Positions 1 to 7,134 of a stretch of DNA of 11,332 bases are shown here, in pieces (the stretch's first letter is position 1; each line of letters starts with the position of its first letter). Source of the stretch: an uncultured Erysipelotrichaceae bacterium. Lineage in GTDB: Bacteria > Bacillota_I > Bacilli_A > Erysipelotrichales > Erysipelotrichaceae. The stretch spans positions 1 to 11,332 of the forward strand of contig CALNCD010000126.1 of the NCBI GenBank assembly GCA_937874965.1, in the 5' to 3' direction. The notes beneath the pieces were generated by a model, which did no database searches, was not told the origin of the DNA, and worked only from the letters and a program-made list of their open reading frames with translations. The translations under genes and the position numbers were made by a program.

Positions 1-1397
1 ATGCGTTGGGTGATTCACGAAATATTCCGGCGCTTGAAACATATGATGCTGTTGCCAACAAGATCGGCAATACCGCCATTGCCTCTTATTTGAAGAGCAT
101 GGGTATTTCAGACGCGGTAGCTGATGCAACGAACTCACAATATGCAATCGGCGGTCAGACCATGATTCTTTCGCCGACTCAGCTGGCTAATATGTATCAG
201 ATGCTTCTGAATGGCGGAAACTACATCAAGGCGCATACGATTGCGGAAATTCAGTATACGGATGGTACGGCACCGTACGTCGCCGATGCAACTCCTAAGA
301 AGATTGTTTCCTCTGGGGCAGCATACCTGATGACCGACATGCTGACGAAAATTGTCGATAGCCGCCTGAATACGGTTCAGCATATTCTCGATCGGAGTTA
401 TCAGGTTATCGGTAAAACCGGAACCTCAACCATGGAAGACGGCTCAACGAAGAATCGCTGGATTGTCACAGGAACTTCAGACTTTGTCTGGGCAACCTGG
501 GTTGGATATGATCAGGAAAAATCCATGGCCATCAGCCAGAACCTCTACAACCATAACGGCCGAATAAACAGCGCCATCCTTGATCTCCTTCAGAAGAAGT
601 ACGGAACACCTTCCAACTTCAGCCAGCCTAGTGATGTCACCACGATTACATTCATCAAAGGAACCACTGAAGTCAATGCGGAAACGGGATTAATCAATCA
701 CTCTGAAGTTCTTCCAAACATGTCCAGTGACATGATTCGCACCGGTATGATCAGGACAAGCTTCGCAACCCTGAACAGCATTTCGGAAACACTGAAGCCC
801 AGTAACCTGAGTGACGATATCAATGTCGCCGTAGTTGCCAACGGTCAAAGCAATACAGCCAGCATTACCATGCCAGCCTATCCGGATGCAACGATGCTCA
901 CCCGCAGTGATGGTAAATTGCAGATGAGCAACGGCAAGGTTGGGGCATTGCAATTCCACAAGACATATATCTATGGGCCGATCCGCTACTATGCGGAAGT
1001 CCGGGATGGAACGACGGTATTGGCAACCACGAAATCAGAGAGCAACAGTTTCACACTGAACTTCAGCGGTGGCGGAAATCTTCAGGTTTGTACCTATTAT
1101 GCGTATGACCAGAACTCATCCATCAAGAGCAATGAAGTTTGCCGCAGTGTCAGTATTGCTCAATCCGGGATCAAAGTACCGAACTTTACAGATGGCACCC
1201 ACACACAGTCAAGTTTTGAATCCTTTGCCAATACAAACGGGATTACAAACTACAGCTTCACTAAGGTAACAACCACAGATACGAGTTTAAACGGCAAGAT
1301 CGCAACTATCAAAGATGTCGATATTTCCAACCAAACACTTACTGCTGATGCCTTGAAAGCATTGAAACTAACCATTGGGATCTACACCACTGAATAG
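1..1397 (+). CDS. Class A penicillin-binding protein, C-terminal part (5' truncated by window edge)
   Basis: This is the transpeptidase part of a bifunctional peptidoglycan synthase, which cross-links stem peptides outside the membrane. The frame is open from base 3, so the start, the glycosyltransferase domain and the SxxK serine lie upstream. The fragment enters at the SxN motif (SRN, bases 15-23, within A-L-G-D-SRN-IPAL, typical of class A enzymes). The third motif, KTGTS, is at 414-428 and is followed by the usual W-x-V-G strand (WATWVGYD). After the catalytic domain comes about 250 residues of Ser/Thr/Asn-rich extracellular sequence. It includes a beta-rich Ig/Fn3-like stretch with a Cys pair (about 1089-1143) and a terminal PASTA-like unit starting with KVPNF (about 1167-1394). 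The gene ends in TAG just before a hairpin terminator. The family call is secure; which PBP it is (PBP1A or PBP1B type) cannot be told from this part. Confidence 0.93.
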   Translation, partial: ALGDSRNIPALETYDAVANKIGNTAIASYLKSMGISDAVADATNSQYAIGGQTMILSPTQLANMYQMLLNGGNYIKAHTIAEIQYTDGTAPYVADATPKKIVSSGAAYLMTDMLTKIVDSRLNTVQHILDRSYQVIGKTGTSTMEDGSTKNRWIVTGTSDFVWATWVGYDQEKSMAISQNLYNHNGRINSAILDLLQKKYGTPSNFSQPSDVTTITFIKGTTEVNAETGLINHSEVLPNMSSDMIRTGMIRTSFATLNSISETLKPSNLSDDINVAVVANGQSNTASITMPAYPDATMLTRSDGKLQMSNGKVGALQFHKTYIYGPIRYYAEVRDGTTVLATTKSESNSFTLNFSGGGNLQVCTYYAYDQNSSIKSNEVCRSVSIAQSGIKVPNFTDGTHTQSSFESFANTNGITNYSFTKVTTTDTSLNGKIATIKDVDISNQTLTADALKALKLTIGIYTTE

Positions 1398-1403
1398 ATA
1401 GAC

Positions 1404-1429
1404 AAAAGGGTATCTGACGATACCCTTTT
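1404..1429. terminator. Bidirectional Rho-independent terminator between pbp and mtnN
   Basis: A perfect 11-bp inverted repeat (1404-1414 pairs with 1419-1429) closes a TGAC tetraloop. The A4 on the left arm and T4 on the right arm provide U-rich ends in both directions. It lies 6 bases after the pbp stop and 7 bases from the mtnN stop, so it probably serves both converging genes. Confidence 0.88.
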
Positions 1430-1436
1430 ATTTTCA

Positions 1437-2111
1437 TTAGAGTTCTGAAATCAAGCACGCACAGAACTGAGCACTTTGTTCACTGGCCTGTTTAAGATAG
1501 ACATCGAAAGCGACCGCATTGCCCGTTGTGAAGGCTAAATCCGAGAGCGCCCGAACAATCAGAAACGGAATAAACGCACGCTGACAAACTGCACCGATGG
1601 CATAACTTTCCATATCAACCGCAATCGCTTCAGGCAATCGTTCTTTGATCACTTGAAAACGATCTTCGTTGGTAATGAATTGATCACCTGATACCAGCAG
1701 TCCTTGGTGGACACGCAAGTGCTGTGAGTGCATCACCTGGACTGCCTTGGCTTGTAAATCCAAAGAAGGCTCTGCGATAAAGCGCGGATCACTGCCATAG
1801 CCGTTCTGGATATCAAAGTCATGCATGACACAACGTGTGGCTACAATAAGATCCCCGATTTGCTGATTTTGATTCAACCCCCCTGCACTCCCGATGTTAA
1901 GAACGCTTTCAATCGGTTCGCTGGCCAGAAGCGTTGCGGCAGTATAGGCCGCATTCACTTTACCGATCCCTGATAAAACAACCAGAACAGAACGGCCATG
2001 AATCACACCTTGGACACATTCTATGCCGCGGATTATCCTCTCTTGCACCTGAAACATACGGGAAGTCATTGCCTGAACTTCCTCGTTCATTGCGCCGATA
2101 ATCAGAATCAT
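1437..2111 (-). CDS. mtnN: 5'-methylthioadenosine / S-adenosylhomocysteine nucleosidase
   Basis: This cytosolic hydrolase removes adenine from S-adenosylhomocysteine (SAH), methylthioadenosine and 5'-deoxyadenosine. It relieves product inhibition of methyltransferases and feeds methionine salvage and, where luxS exists, AI-2 synthesis. The 224-residue length is usual for the family. Visible motifs are GAMNEEV near the N-terminus (E11 aligns with the E. coli general base Glu12), SGIGKVNAA (48-56), GSAGG (74-78), SGDQF (141-145), DMES (166-169, E168 as the ribose-binding Glu) and SDLA with D191 as the catalytic acid. The ATG overlaps the upstream methyltransferase stop as ATGA. A strong AAGGAGG site sits 4 bases before the start, inside the methyltransferase gene. 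It is the last gene of the yqeH operon, so a SAM-consuming enzyme and the enzyme that clears its product are translated together. Confidence 0.96.
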   Translation of the reverse strand: MILIIGAMNEEVQAMTSRMFQVQERIIRGIECVQGVIHGRSVLVVLSGIGKVNAAYTAATLLASEPIESVLNIGSAGGLNQNQQIGDLIVATRCVMHDFDIQNGYGSDPRFIAEPSLDLQAKAVQVMHSQHLRVHQGLLVSGDQFITNEDRFQVIKERLPEAIAVDMESYAIGAVCQRAFIPFLIVRALSDLAFTTGNAVAFDVYLKQASEQSAQFCACLISEL

Positions 2112-2788
2112 GCGACCTCCTTGCTTAGCACGAGAAAATATTTCTCACCTTCTGCTTTGCCGTGAATAGTGAAATCTGTGTAAACTTCAGCCGACCACCC
2201 CTGTTCACGATAGAGTGTGATCAACCAGTCAATAGAGTACACCTGCTGAGTCACGCTCTCCTTGACCATTGGCTCTGTGTAAAACGTGAATTGATGATAC
2301 AAACGGTTAGCAGAAGACTGGATCTGCCATAAATACTCAACGCCTTCAACCACACCTTCTTCCACGTAACCCTCTTGAAATTCCGCAAGCCGGGAAGGAT
2401 GATGCAGATCCAGAAGGATACGCTGCGTCGCTAAAGCACATGTTGTTGAAACAAAGTCACGGACAGACTCTTCACTGAGCAGGTAATTGATGCTGTCTCC
2501 AAAGCAAAGAAGCGTATCATAAAGAATATCACTCCGATAACGGCACATGTCTGCTTGAATCAGCTGAACCTGGTCCCCTGCTTTTTGCCGGGCTTTATCC
2601 AGCATAACCTGAGATGTATCCAGTCCAGAAAGCATCGGGAACATCTTTTCTAGTTCAACCAGCAAGTCTCCGCTGCCGCAAGCCAGTTCCAAACACCGTA
2701 TTCCACGCGCATGCCTGCGGGTGAAATCGGCATAACTGAGCGTCCCTTCATGATCGGCAAGCAATTCATCATAAAGTTCATCCAGCAT
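2108..2788 (-). CDS. yqeM: YqeM-like class I SAM-dependent methyltransferase
   Basis: This 226-residue Rossmann-fold methyltransferase has an unknown substrate. SAM-binding motif I is LELACGSGD (33-41), the acidic end of strand 2 is in GLDTS (55-59), a post-II aspartate lies in the QAD segment (78-80), and DSINYL (98-103) matches the DSxNYL segment common in this subfamily. Its place directly after rsfS matches B. subtilis yqeM, which follows yqeL (rsfS), and that supports orthology. The ATG overlaps the end of rsfS by 11 bases and I see no good Shine-Dalgarno before it, so translation probably depends on reinitiation after rsfS. The stop overlaps the mtnN start by 4 bases. The methyltransferase fold is certain; the symbol rests on context and motif similarity. 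Confidence 0.88.
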   Translation of the reverse strand: MLDELYDELLADHEGTLSYADFTRRHARGIRCLELACGSGDLLVELEKMFPMLSGLDTSQVMLDKARQKAGDQVQLIQADMCRYRSDILYDTLLCFGDSINYLLSEESVRDFVSTTCALATQRILLDLHHPSRLAEFQEGYVEEGVVEGVEYLWQIQSSANRLYHQFTFYTEPMVKESVTQQVYSIDWLITLYREQGWSAEVYTDFTIHGKAEGEKYFLVLSKEVA

Positions 2789-3098
2789 AATTCATGATGT
2801 GGTCACGCCAGAGTTTCTCCAGTTTGACAATCTCTCGCTGTTCACGCAAGAACAGATGAACCACGACTTCATTGCAATCAATCAGGATCCAATTCTCAAT
2901 ATGATGAACGGCAAATCCAGCGTTCAGCACTGCTTCAACCACATAGTCCGCCAAGGCACTCAACTGCCGCTGATTGCTTACATCTGCGATAACGAAATAA
3001 TCGTAAAACGGGCTCGCATTTTCAAAAGACAAGCACTGGATATTATTCCCTTGCTTGGCATCGATCACGTCCACGACTGTTTTCAATAGCTTATCCAT
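2778..3098 (-). CDS. rsfS: Ribosomal silencing factor RsfS (Iojap/DUF143)
   Basis: RsfS binds ribosomal protein uL14 on the 50S subunit and blocks joining with 30S, lowering translation under nutrient limitation. The protein has 106 residues, typical for the family. It shows the N-terminal D-A-K-Q-G-N-N-I segment, the SPFYDYFVIADVSN core (family consensus SPxxDYFVI), NWILID and VVVHLF strands, and the closing LEKLW. An upstream in-frame ATG at 3131 would add 11 Lys-rich residues that are absent from the family. I chose the ATG at 3098, which is preceded by GGAAAGGA about 10 bases upstream. The start overlaps the nadD-yqeK stop by 8 bases (TAA inside ATGGATAAG) and the gene overlaps yqeM by 11 bases. 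Confidence 0.95.
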   Translation of the reverse strand: MDKLLKTVVDVIDAKQGNNIQCLSFENASPFYDYFVIADVSNQRQLSALADYVVEAVLNAGFAVHHIENWILIDCNEVVVHLFLREQREIVKLEKLWRDHIMNYAG

Positions 3099-4119
3099 TT
3101 TTTTCTTTTCCTTTCCGGTAACGCTCAGCATCTTCCTTTACGAGGTGGAATGCTTTAATCAAGTTGGTTTTCGCAAGTTTTATTTCCTGATCACGATGCA
3201 AACCACGGCCAGGATCACATTTATCAGCCAGATACAGCACGAGTCCAAGTGGATGAGTGCTCGTACCTTCCACATGACCCGCAATAGCTCTAAGAACTGC
3301 TTTATTCTTGACACTATAGTATTTTGATAAAGTATATGCAGCCATTGATCCGTGCCAGATATTAGGATGTTTCAGTGCAACCGATGGATTGACCTGTTTC
3401 AGAAAAGCTCCCATGGCTTCCTTGGAAAGTTCTTTGCAGGAATCATGCATCAATCCAGCCAAACGTACGTCCCGTAAATCAAGCGCAGGATAGCTGCGGG
3501 CAATATCAAGGGCACAGTCCGTCATCGATAGAGTGTGGTCAAACCGTTGTTGAGATAATCTCTGTTTCAGCATCTCTTCAGTGTAGAGACTGTTTTCCAT
3601 CATATAGCGCAGGACATTCGGTGACGTCTCAAAGGAATTGCCCGAACGAATATCGGTGGATGAAACCGTATTGATTTCACCATCAAGCCAGCTGAAACGT
3701 TCATCTCTTGCTCCGGTTACAGAGCGAGGGTAGACCAGAACATCAACCCGATTGAGAATTTCTGCATAGTCCTTCCACTGGTTGAATTCCGAAGCTTGAT
3801 CAGAACCGATAATCCAGCTGAAGGTAATCGCAGGAAAACGTTTCTGTAAAAGATCAATCGTATCAATCGTGTATGAGACATCGCTGCGTTCATCATCAAT
3901 CGTACAGGCTTTAAACCGATGGTGCGAAGCAATCATCAGCCTCACCATCGCCAGCCGTTGCGAGAAGGGAGCGGTATACTGCAGCTGCTTAAAAGGCGAT
4001 ACTTTAGCAACTACAAACCAGACTTCATCGAGATGCCTTTGCTGCAACGCTTTGACCGCAATTTCAAGATGCCCGTTATGAACCGGATCAAAAGTCCCGC
4101 CAAGTAAACCGACTCTCAC
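3091..4119 (-). CDS. nadD: Fused nicotinate-nucleotide adenylyltransferase (NadD) and YqeK-type HD hydrolase
   Basis: A single 342-residue reading frame holds two enzymes that are separate neighbouring genes in B. subtilis. Residues 1 to about 180 are NadD, which joins nicotinate mononucleotide and ATP to make deamido-NAD. It shows GGTFDPVHNGH (7-17, the nucleotidyltransferase HxGH signature), GSDQ (105-108) and SSTDIR (153-158). Residues from about 185 are a YqeK-type HD domain, a family characterised as a symmetrical Ap4A hydrolase. Its probable metal ligands are all present: H195, H225-D226, H256, H282 and D299 in LADKCDPGR. I chose the GTG at 4119 because it overlaps the yhbY stop as GTGA and puts M-R-V-G-L-L-G-G at the N-terminus as usual. 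An ATG at 4164 would add 15 atypical residues. The Shine-Dalgarno is weak, which fits coupling to yhbY. Fusions of this type are known in Mollicutes. Confidence 0.93.
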   Translation of the reverse strand: MRVGLLGGTFDPVHNGHLEIAVKALQQRHLDEVWFVVAKVSPFKQLQYTAPFSQRLAMVRLMIASHHRFKACTIDDERSDVSYTIDTIDLLQKRFPAITFSWIIGSDQASEFNQWKDYAEILNRVDVLVYPRSVTGARDERFSWLDGEINTVSSTDIRSGNSFETSPNVLRYMMENSLYTEEMLKQRLSQQRFDHTLSMTDCALDIARSYPALDLRDVRLAGLMHDSCKELSKEAMGAFLKQVNPSVALKHPNIWHGSMAAYTLSKYYSVKNKAVLRAIAGHVEGTSTHPLGLVLYLADKCDPGRGLHRDQEIKLAKTNLIKAFHLVKEDAERYRKGKEKNG

Positions 4120-4388
4120 TTCTTGCGCTTCTTTCGATATAAAATAAGAACACGGCCGATGCATTGGACAATCTCTGCATGCGTCTGCGAAGCGATCTCC
4201 ACAGCACAGCCGCTGACATCTAGGGGAGCACTTTTAAGAACACTGATTTTAATTAATTCATGTGCTTCCAATGCATGATCCACTGTTTCAATCAGATTGA
4301 AGGAAAGTCCGTCTTTACCAACCTGAATAATGGAACTGAGTGAATTTGCCTCAGCTCTCAATTGTTTTTTCTGTTTATTTGTTAACAT
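4116..4388 (-). CDS. yhbY: YhbY/YqeI family CRM-domain RNA-binding protein
   Basis: This 90-residue single CRM-domain protein is associated with pre-50S ribosomal particles in other bacteria. The sequence follows the family closely: LTNKQKKQLRAEANSL at the N-terminus, IIQVGKDGLS (20-29, containing the GxxG-type RNA-binding loop), EAHELIKISVL in the middle and IGRVLILYRK at the end. The C-terminus is strongly basic (RKKRKK). The ATG overlaps the yqeH stop by one base (TAATG), with a GAGAGG site about 9 bases upstream. In B. subtilis aroE lies between yqeH and yhbY; here the two are directly joined. Confidence 0.95.
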   Translation of the reverse strand: MLTNKQKKQLRAEANSLSSIIQVGKDGLSFNLIETVDHALEAHELIKISVLKSAPLDVSGCAVEIASQTHAEIVQCIGRVLILYRKKRKK

Positions 4389-5443
4389 TAAATTAATGCC
4401 TCTCTTTTCACCAGTTCAACCCTCGGATCGAACTGCGTTATAATCTGCTTACATACCCCTTTTATGCTGAGAAAACCCAGATTCAGTAAAACGAAATCAA
4501 ACGAGGAATCCCCTGGCCAGCTTTGCTGTTTCCATTCCTGACTTCCAAAAGAAATCAACTCATGTTGAATCCGCGCCTCTTTATGCTTCGATAAAGATTC
4601 GCTCTTGATACGCATCACATTCAAAGCAGGCGGCAGATAACAGATCACGCTTAAATGATCTGCCCCAACAAAACGGATTGCTCCGACACCACCAATTAAT
4701 AAGGTTTGATCGCAAGACAATTGAAAACCGAGCGGTTTCAATGTCTTAGTAGGCTGCAACGCTTTGATCTGCTGTTTATCCAGAGCATGATAAAGCGATA
4801 TCTTACCCATGAATCCAGGTGTATCATAAAGAACACCGGCTGAAGTCCCTACTGCAATTGTATTCGCAGTCGTGGATGGGATAGGTGATGCAGTCAGCGT
4901 ATCCGATTTTGCCAATGCATTGATGAGCGTACTTTTCCCAGCATTGGTGCACCCACAAACATAGACATCCCGATTCAGACGGTTAGACCCGATCATTTCA
5001 AGCAATGCCTCCTGACCGTCCTTCCCATAATTCCCGATAAAGCAAACTCCTTTAAGCTGAATCTGTGAAAATGAAAAATAGCGTGTAATTGCGAGATAGA
5101 GTTTATGATCCGAAATATTCTTTGGAAAAAGATCACGTTTATTTACCGCGAGAATAACCTCTTTTCCACGGAATGAGCGCAACAATGCACTGGGAACGCT
5201 CTCTTCCAGATGAAACAGATCAATAACCCAGACAAAAAGAGCATCCTTGGATTGAATCAACGTTAGGATTTCCTCGTCATATTCTTTATTCGGATTAACC
5301 TTTTGCAGATCGCCATAATGACGGATTCTGAAACAGGATTGACAATACGATTGATCAAGTTGCTGAACATAACCTGGCTGATCGGAATGCTCATTTTGCA
5401 AGATCTGACCGCAGCCTAGGCATTTCTTTGAAGTTTCTATCAT
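4388..5443 (-). CDS. yqeH: Circularly permuted ribosome-biogenesis GTPase YqeH
   Basis: YqeH is needed for 30S subunit assembly in B. subtilis. The protein has 351 residues. An N-terminal zinc finger is formed by C8, C11, C34 and C37, followed by R-I-R-H-Y-G-D. The GTPase motifs are in permuted order: G4 NKRD at 101-104 comes first, then the P-loop GCTNAGKST at 164-172, the switch I threonines around 190-195, and G3 DTPG at 207-210. The C-terminal third (about 230-351) corresponds to the family's RNA-binding region. The ATG is preceded by TAGGAA. It is the first gene of the operon, and an extended -10 promoter lies 24 bases upstream of the start. Confidence 0.96.
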   Translation of the reverse strand: MIETSKKCLGCGQILQNEHSDQPGYVQQLDQSYCQSCFRIRHYGDLQKVNPNKEYDEEILTLIQSKDALFVWVIDLFHLEESVPSALLRSFRGKEVILAVNKRDLFPKNISDHKLYLAITRYFSFSQIQLKGVCFIGNYGKDGQEALLEMIGSNRLNRDVYVCGCTNAGKSTLINALAKSDTLTASPIPSTTANTIAVGTSAGVLYDTPGFMGKISLYHALDKQQIKALQPTKTLKPLGFQLSCDQTLLIGGVGAIRFVGADHLSVICYLPPALNVMRIKSESLSKHKEARIQHELISFGSQEWKQQSWPGDSSFDFVLLNLGFLSIKGVCKQIITQFDPRVELVKREALI

Positions 5444-5466
5444 TGATTCCTACCTTTACTGGGGAT

Positions 5467-5472
5467 ATTATA
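5467..5472 (-). promoter_or_regulatory. Extended -10 promoter for the yqeH operon
   Basis: On the minus strand a perfect TATAAT is preceded by TGA, giving an extended -10 (TGnTATAAT). No good -35 stands 16-18 bases upstream, which is common with extended -10 elements. Its position 24 bases before the yqeH ATG leaves a short leader with the TAGGAA ribosome site. Confidence 0.72.
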
Positions 5473-5493
5473 TCACAAGTTCAAGCAAAACTA

Positions 5494-5522
5494 TTGGACA
5501 TCTGACGAGAAACACGTACAAT
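5494..5522 (+). promoter_or_regulatory. Sigma-A-type promoter for the HAD-like gene
   Basis: TTGGAC (5494-5499) and TACAAT (5517-5522) are separated by exactly 17 bases. The predicted transcription start is near 5529, only about 9 bases before the ATG at 5538, so the AGGTGA ribosome site at 5528-5533 would lie at the very 5' end of the mRNA. A real start slightly upstream, or inefficient initiation, is possible. Confidence 0.65.
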
Positions 5523-5537
5523 GGATTAGGTGATATT

Positions 5538-6203
5538 ATGAAAATTAAAACAGTTATCTTGCCCATTGACGGCATACTCTTCACAACCCAGCAGCTTCGT
5601 CAGAACCTCTGGAAACAAATTTTAGATGACCATGGGATAACCCACGACACTCTTTTCTTTATCCGAACTATTGATGTCGGTCAACCTGAAAAAGATCATG
5701 TCTACTTTCAATACTACAAGCAGAAGCCTTATATCGATAGTGTTGAGACTGCTTTGCTTGAACAGATCAAAGCAGCTTCTTCCCAGGATCTGCTAAAACC
5801 TGGGAGCCTTGATTTTCTAAACTTCCTGAAAAGGCAAGGAATACAGATTGCGCTTATTTCAGCACACTCCCAAGAATACATGGACGTAATCACTGCCAAA
5901 ACAGAAACAAAGTCTTTCTTTTCAACAATGGTCTCAGGGGATGAAGTCATAGAGGGACTCCCGGAACCACATCTGATTTTGAAAGCAATGCATCAGTTAA
6001 ATGCTACATTGGAAGATACGCTTGTGATTGAACAATCCCGTCATGGTCTACATGGTGCATATCTGGCAAATGTCCAGACCATTTTCCTCGAGGACATCTT
6101 CAACAAGCACGACCATGAAGATCTCATCAAATATTCGACCCGTCAAGCAAAAACGTTGGCAGAGGTTGAAACGATGATCCAAGAAATCAACCACACACAA
6201 TAA
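5538..6203 (+). CDS. HAD-superfamily protein with degenerate catalytic motifs (predicted pseudo-phosphatase)
   Basis: This 221-residue protein follows the beta-phosphoglucomutase-like HAD layout throughout, with a small helical cap after motif I. Motif I reads VILPIDGIL (6-14), where the family has hhhDxDGxh, so the nucleophilic Asp is Pro9 while the second Asp (D11) remains. Motif II is IALISAHS with S108 in the usual Ser/Thr place. Motif III reads GLPEP (140-144) where GKPxP is expected, so the Lys is Leu141. Motif IV reads VIEQS (163-167) where xEDS is expected. With nucleophile, Lys and one metal-ligand Asp gone, phosphatase or mutase chemistry is unlikely. The frame is intact, has its own promoter and ribosome site (AGGTGA), and shows no decay, so a binding or regulatory role is possible. 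It lies divergent to yqeH, with a hairpin after the stop. The fold is reasonably sure; the function is unknown. Confidence 0.82.
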   Translation: MKIKTVILPIDGILFTTQQLRQNLWKQILDDHGITHDTLFFIRTIDVGQPEKDHVYFQYYKQKPYIDSVETALLEQIKAASSQDLLKPGSLDFLNFLKRQGIQIALISAHSQEYMDVITAKTETKSFFSTMVSGDEVIEGLPEPHLILKAMHQLNATLEDTLVIEQSRHGLHGAYLANVQTIFLEDIFNKHDHEDLIKYSTRQAKTLAEVETMIQEINHTQ

Positions 6204-6227
6204 AAAACGAGTCCATCCGGACTCGTT
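6202..6227 (-). terminator. Rho-independent terminator, mainly for the licD operon
   Basis: A perfect 9-bp stem (6206-6214 with 6219-6227) has a four-base loop. On the minus strand it runs into six T residues (6207-6202), a classic intrinsic terminator for transcripts coming from licD 67 bases away. On the plus strand no T tract follows, so it would be weaker for the HAD-like gene, whose stop codon it abuts. Confidence 0.85.
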
Positions 6228-6294
6228 ATCCTCGTAAGAAGTGCAGCAGACAATTTAGCGGTTACCCGGTTTTTTTCATGTATTGAGTATTCAG

Positions 6295-7134
6295 TTACCC
6301 TGCAGTTTCAGCATCGTTCCCGTTGACTTCAAATGAGATTGATTTGATATGTTTAGGAACTCGATTGCTACTGGGCGGAGGTGTCATATAATCCTCGCCA
6401 TAAGAAGCGACGCAGTACGCATGGATATCATGGGGAACCGGATACATTTTCCCTTCGAACATCTGCTCAGAAAACGGATAAAGAGCCGATCTGGCAATCC
6501 GCCTATCCTTAAGCAAGTCATATGGCCAGGTAATGGAAAGCTCAACGAATCCAGAAGCAGCATTTTCCCTTGCATACCGCTCAGCTCGCTTTAGATACCA
6601 GGACTTCAAGCCGGATGATTTCAAATTCAATAGATTAAGTCCATCGAGCAAGGGCATCAGCAATACTGTGCCTAGCTTTTTGCGCCGATGAACCGAAGCG
6701 CTCGAAGAAACAGAATCAACGATAAAAATATCAATAAATATGCCAGAACCGCTCTTACACCGATTCGGTAAAAAAGAAGTCTTCTCAATAAGTTCCGTAT
6801 GGTTTAATCGTATCTTCATTGCAGGCAAGGTGACATTGTAATGCGGATCAATTTCAAAAGACTGACAATAAAAATCAGGGCCGAATGAAGCCACCCCGAC
6901 ATTGATCAGCTTCTGATAATTTGCATAATCCATAATTAAATCCAAATCATCATCCCACGGAATAAATCCTTGATGGCGAACTGCACCGAGGGCCGTACCA
7001 TATCCTAACGCATATTGAATATCGTGAAGTTTTGATACCCGGTCCATCTCTTCCAAGAGCAGCAACAAATGCCGCTGAATCTCTGTAACTGAAACGTGTT
7101 CTCCGCCTTCGGTCTCAACATAATAATTACTCAT
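6295..7134 (-). CDS. LicD-family phosphotransferase
   Basis: LicD proteins belong to the nucleotidyltransferase-fold (fukutin-related) group and transfer phosphocholine or another phospho-substituent from a CDP-linked donor to cell-surface glycans. The 279-residue protein carries the signature GTALGAVRHQGFIPW at 46-60 and then DDDLDL (61-66), whose acidic residues bind metal. It also has GIFIDIF (131-137) and a C-terminal YGEDYMTPP segment (245-253) typical of the family. I chose the ATG at 7134 because GGAGG lies 6 bases upstream and the extra 14 residues from an ATG at 7176 precede that site. It overlaps the phosphoglycerol transferase gene by 8 bases, so both are made from one mRNA and probably decorate the same envelope polymer. 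The substituent is unknown: no licA, licB or licC (choline uptake and activation) gene is in the window. Confidence 0.9.
   Translation of the reverse strand: MSNYYVETEGGEHVSVTEIQRHLLLLLEEMDRVSKLHDIQYALGYGTALGAVRHQGFIPWDDDLDLIMDYANYQKLINVGVASFGPDFYCQSFEIDPHYNVTLPAMKIRLNHTELIEKTSFLPNRCKSGSGIFIDIFIVDSVSSSASVHRRKKLGTVLLMPLLDGLNLLNLKSSGLKSWYLKRAERYARENAASGFVELSITWPYDLLKDRRIARSALYPFSEQMFEGKMYPVPHDIHAYCVASYGEDYMTPPPSSNRVPKHIKSISFEVNGNDAETAG

Noticed and set aside
2799..3327. Two plus-strand open frames opposite rsfS and nadD-yqeK
   Set aside because: They cover well-conserved genes on the other strand, have no start signals, and their translations are not protein-like.
4117..4164. Alternative ATG start of nadD-yqeK at 4164
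   Set aside because: It would overlap yhbY by 49 bases, add 15 residues not seen in NadD, and lacks a clear ribosome site; GTG at 4119 gives the standard N-terminus and a GTGA junction.
6247..6276. Possible plus-strand terminator with a T7 run downstream of the HAD-like gene
   Set aside because: Only a 3-bp stem (6259-6261 with 6266-6268) precedes the T run, too weak for an intrinsic terminator.
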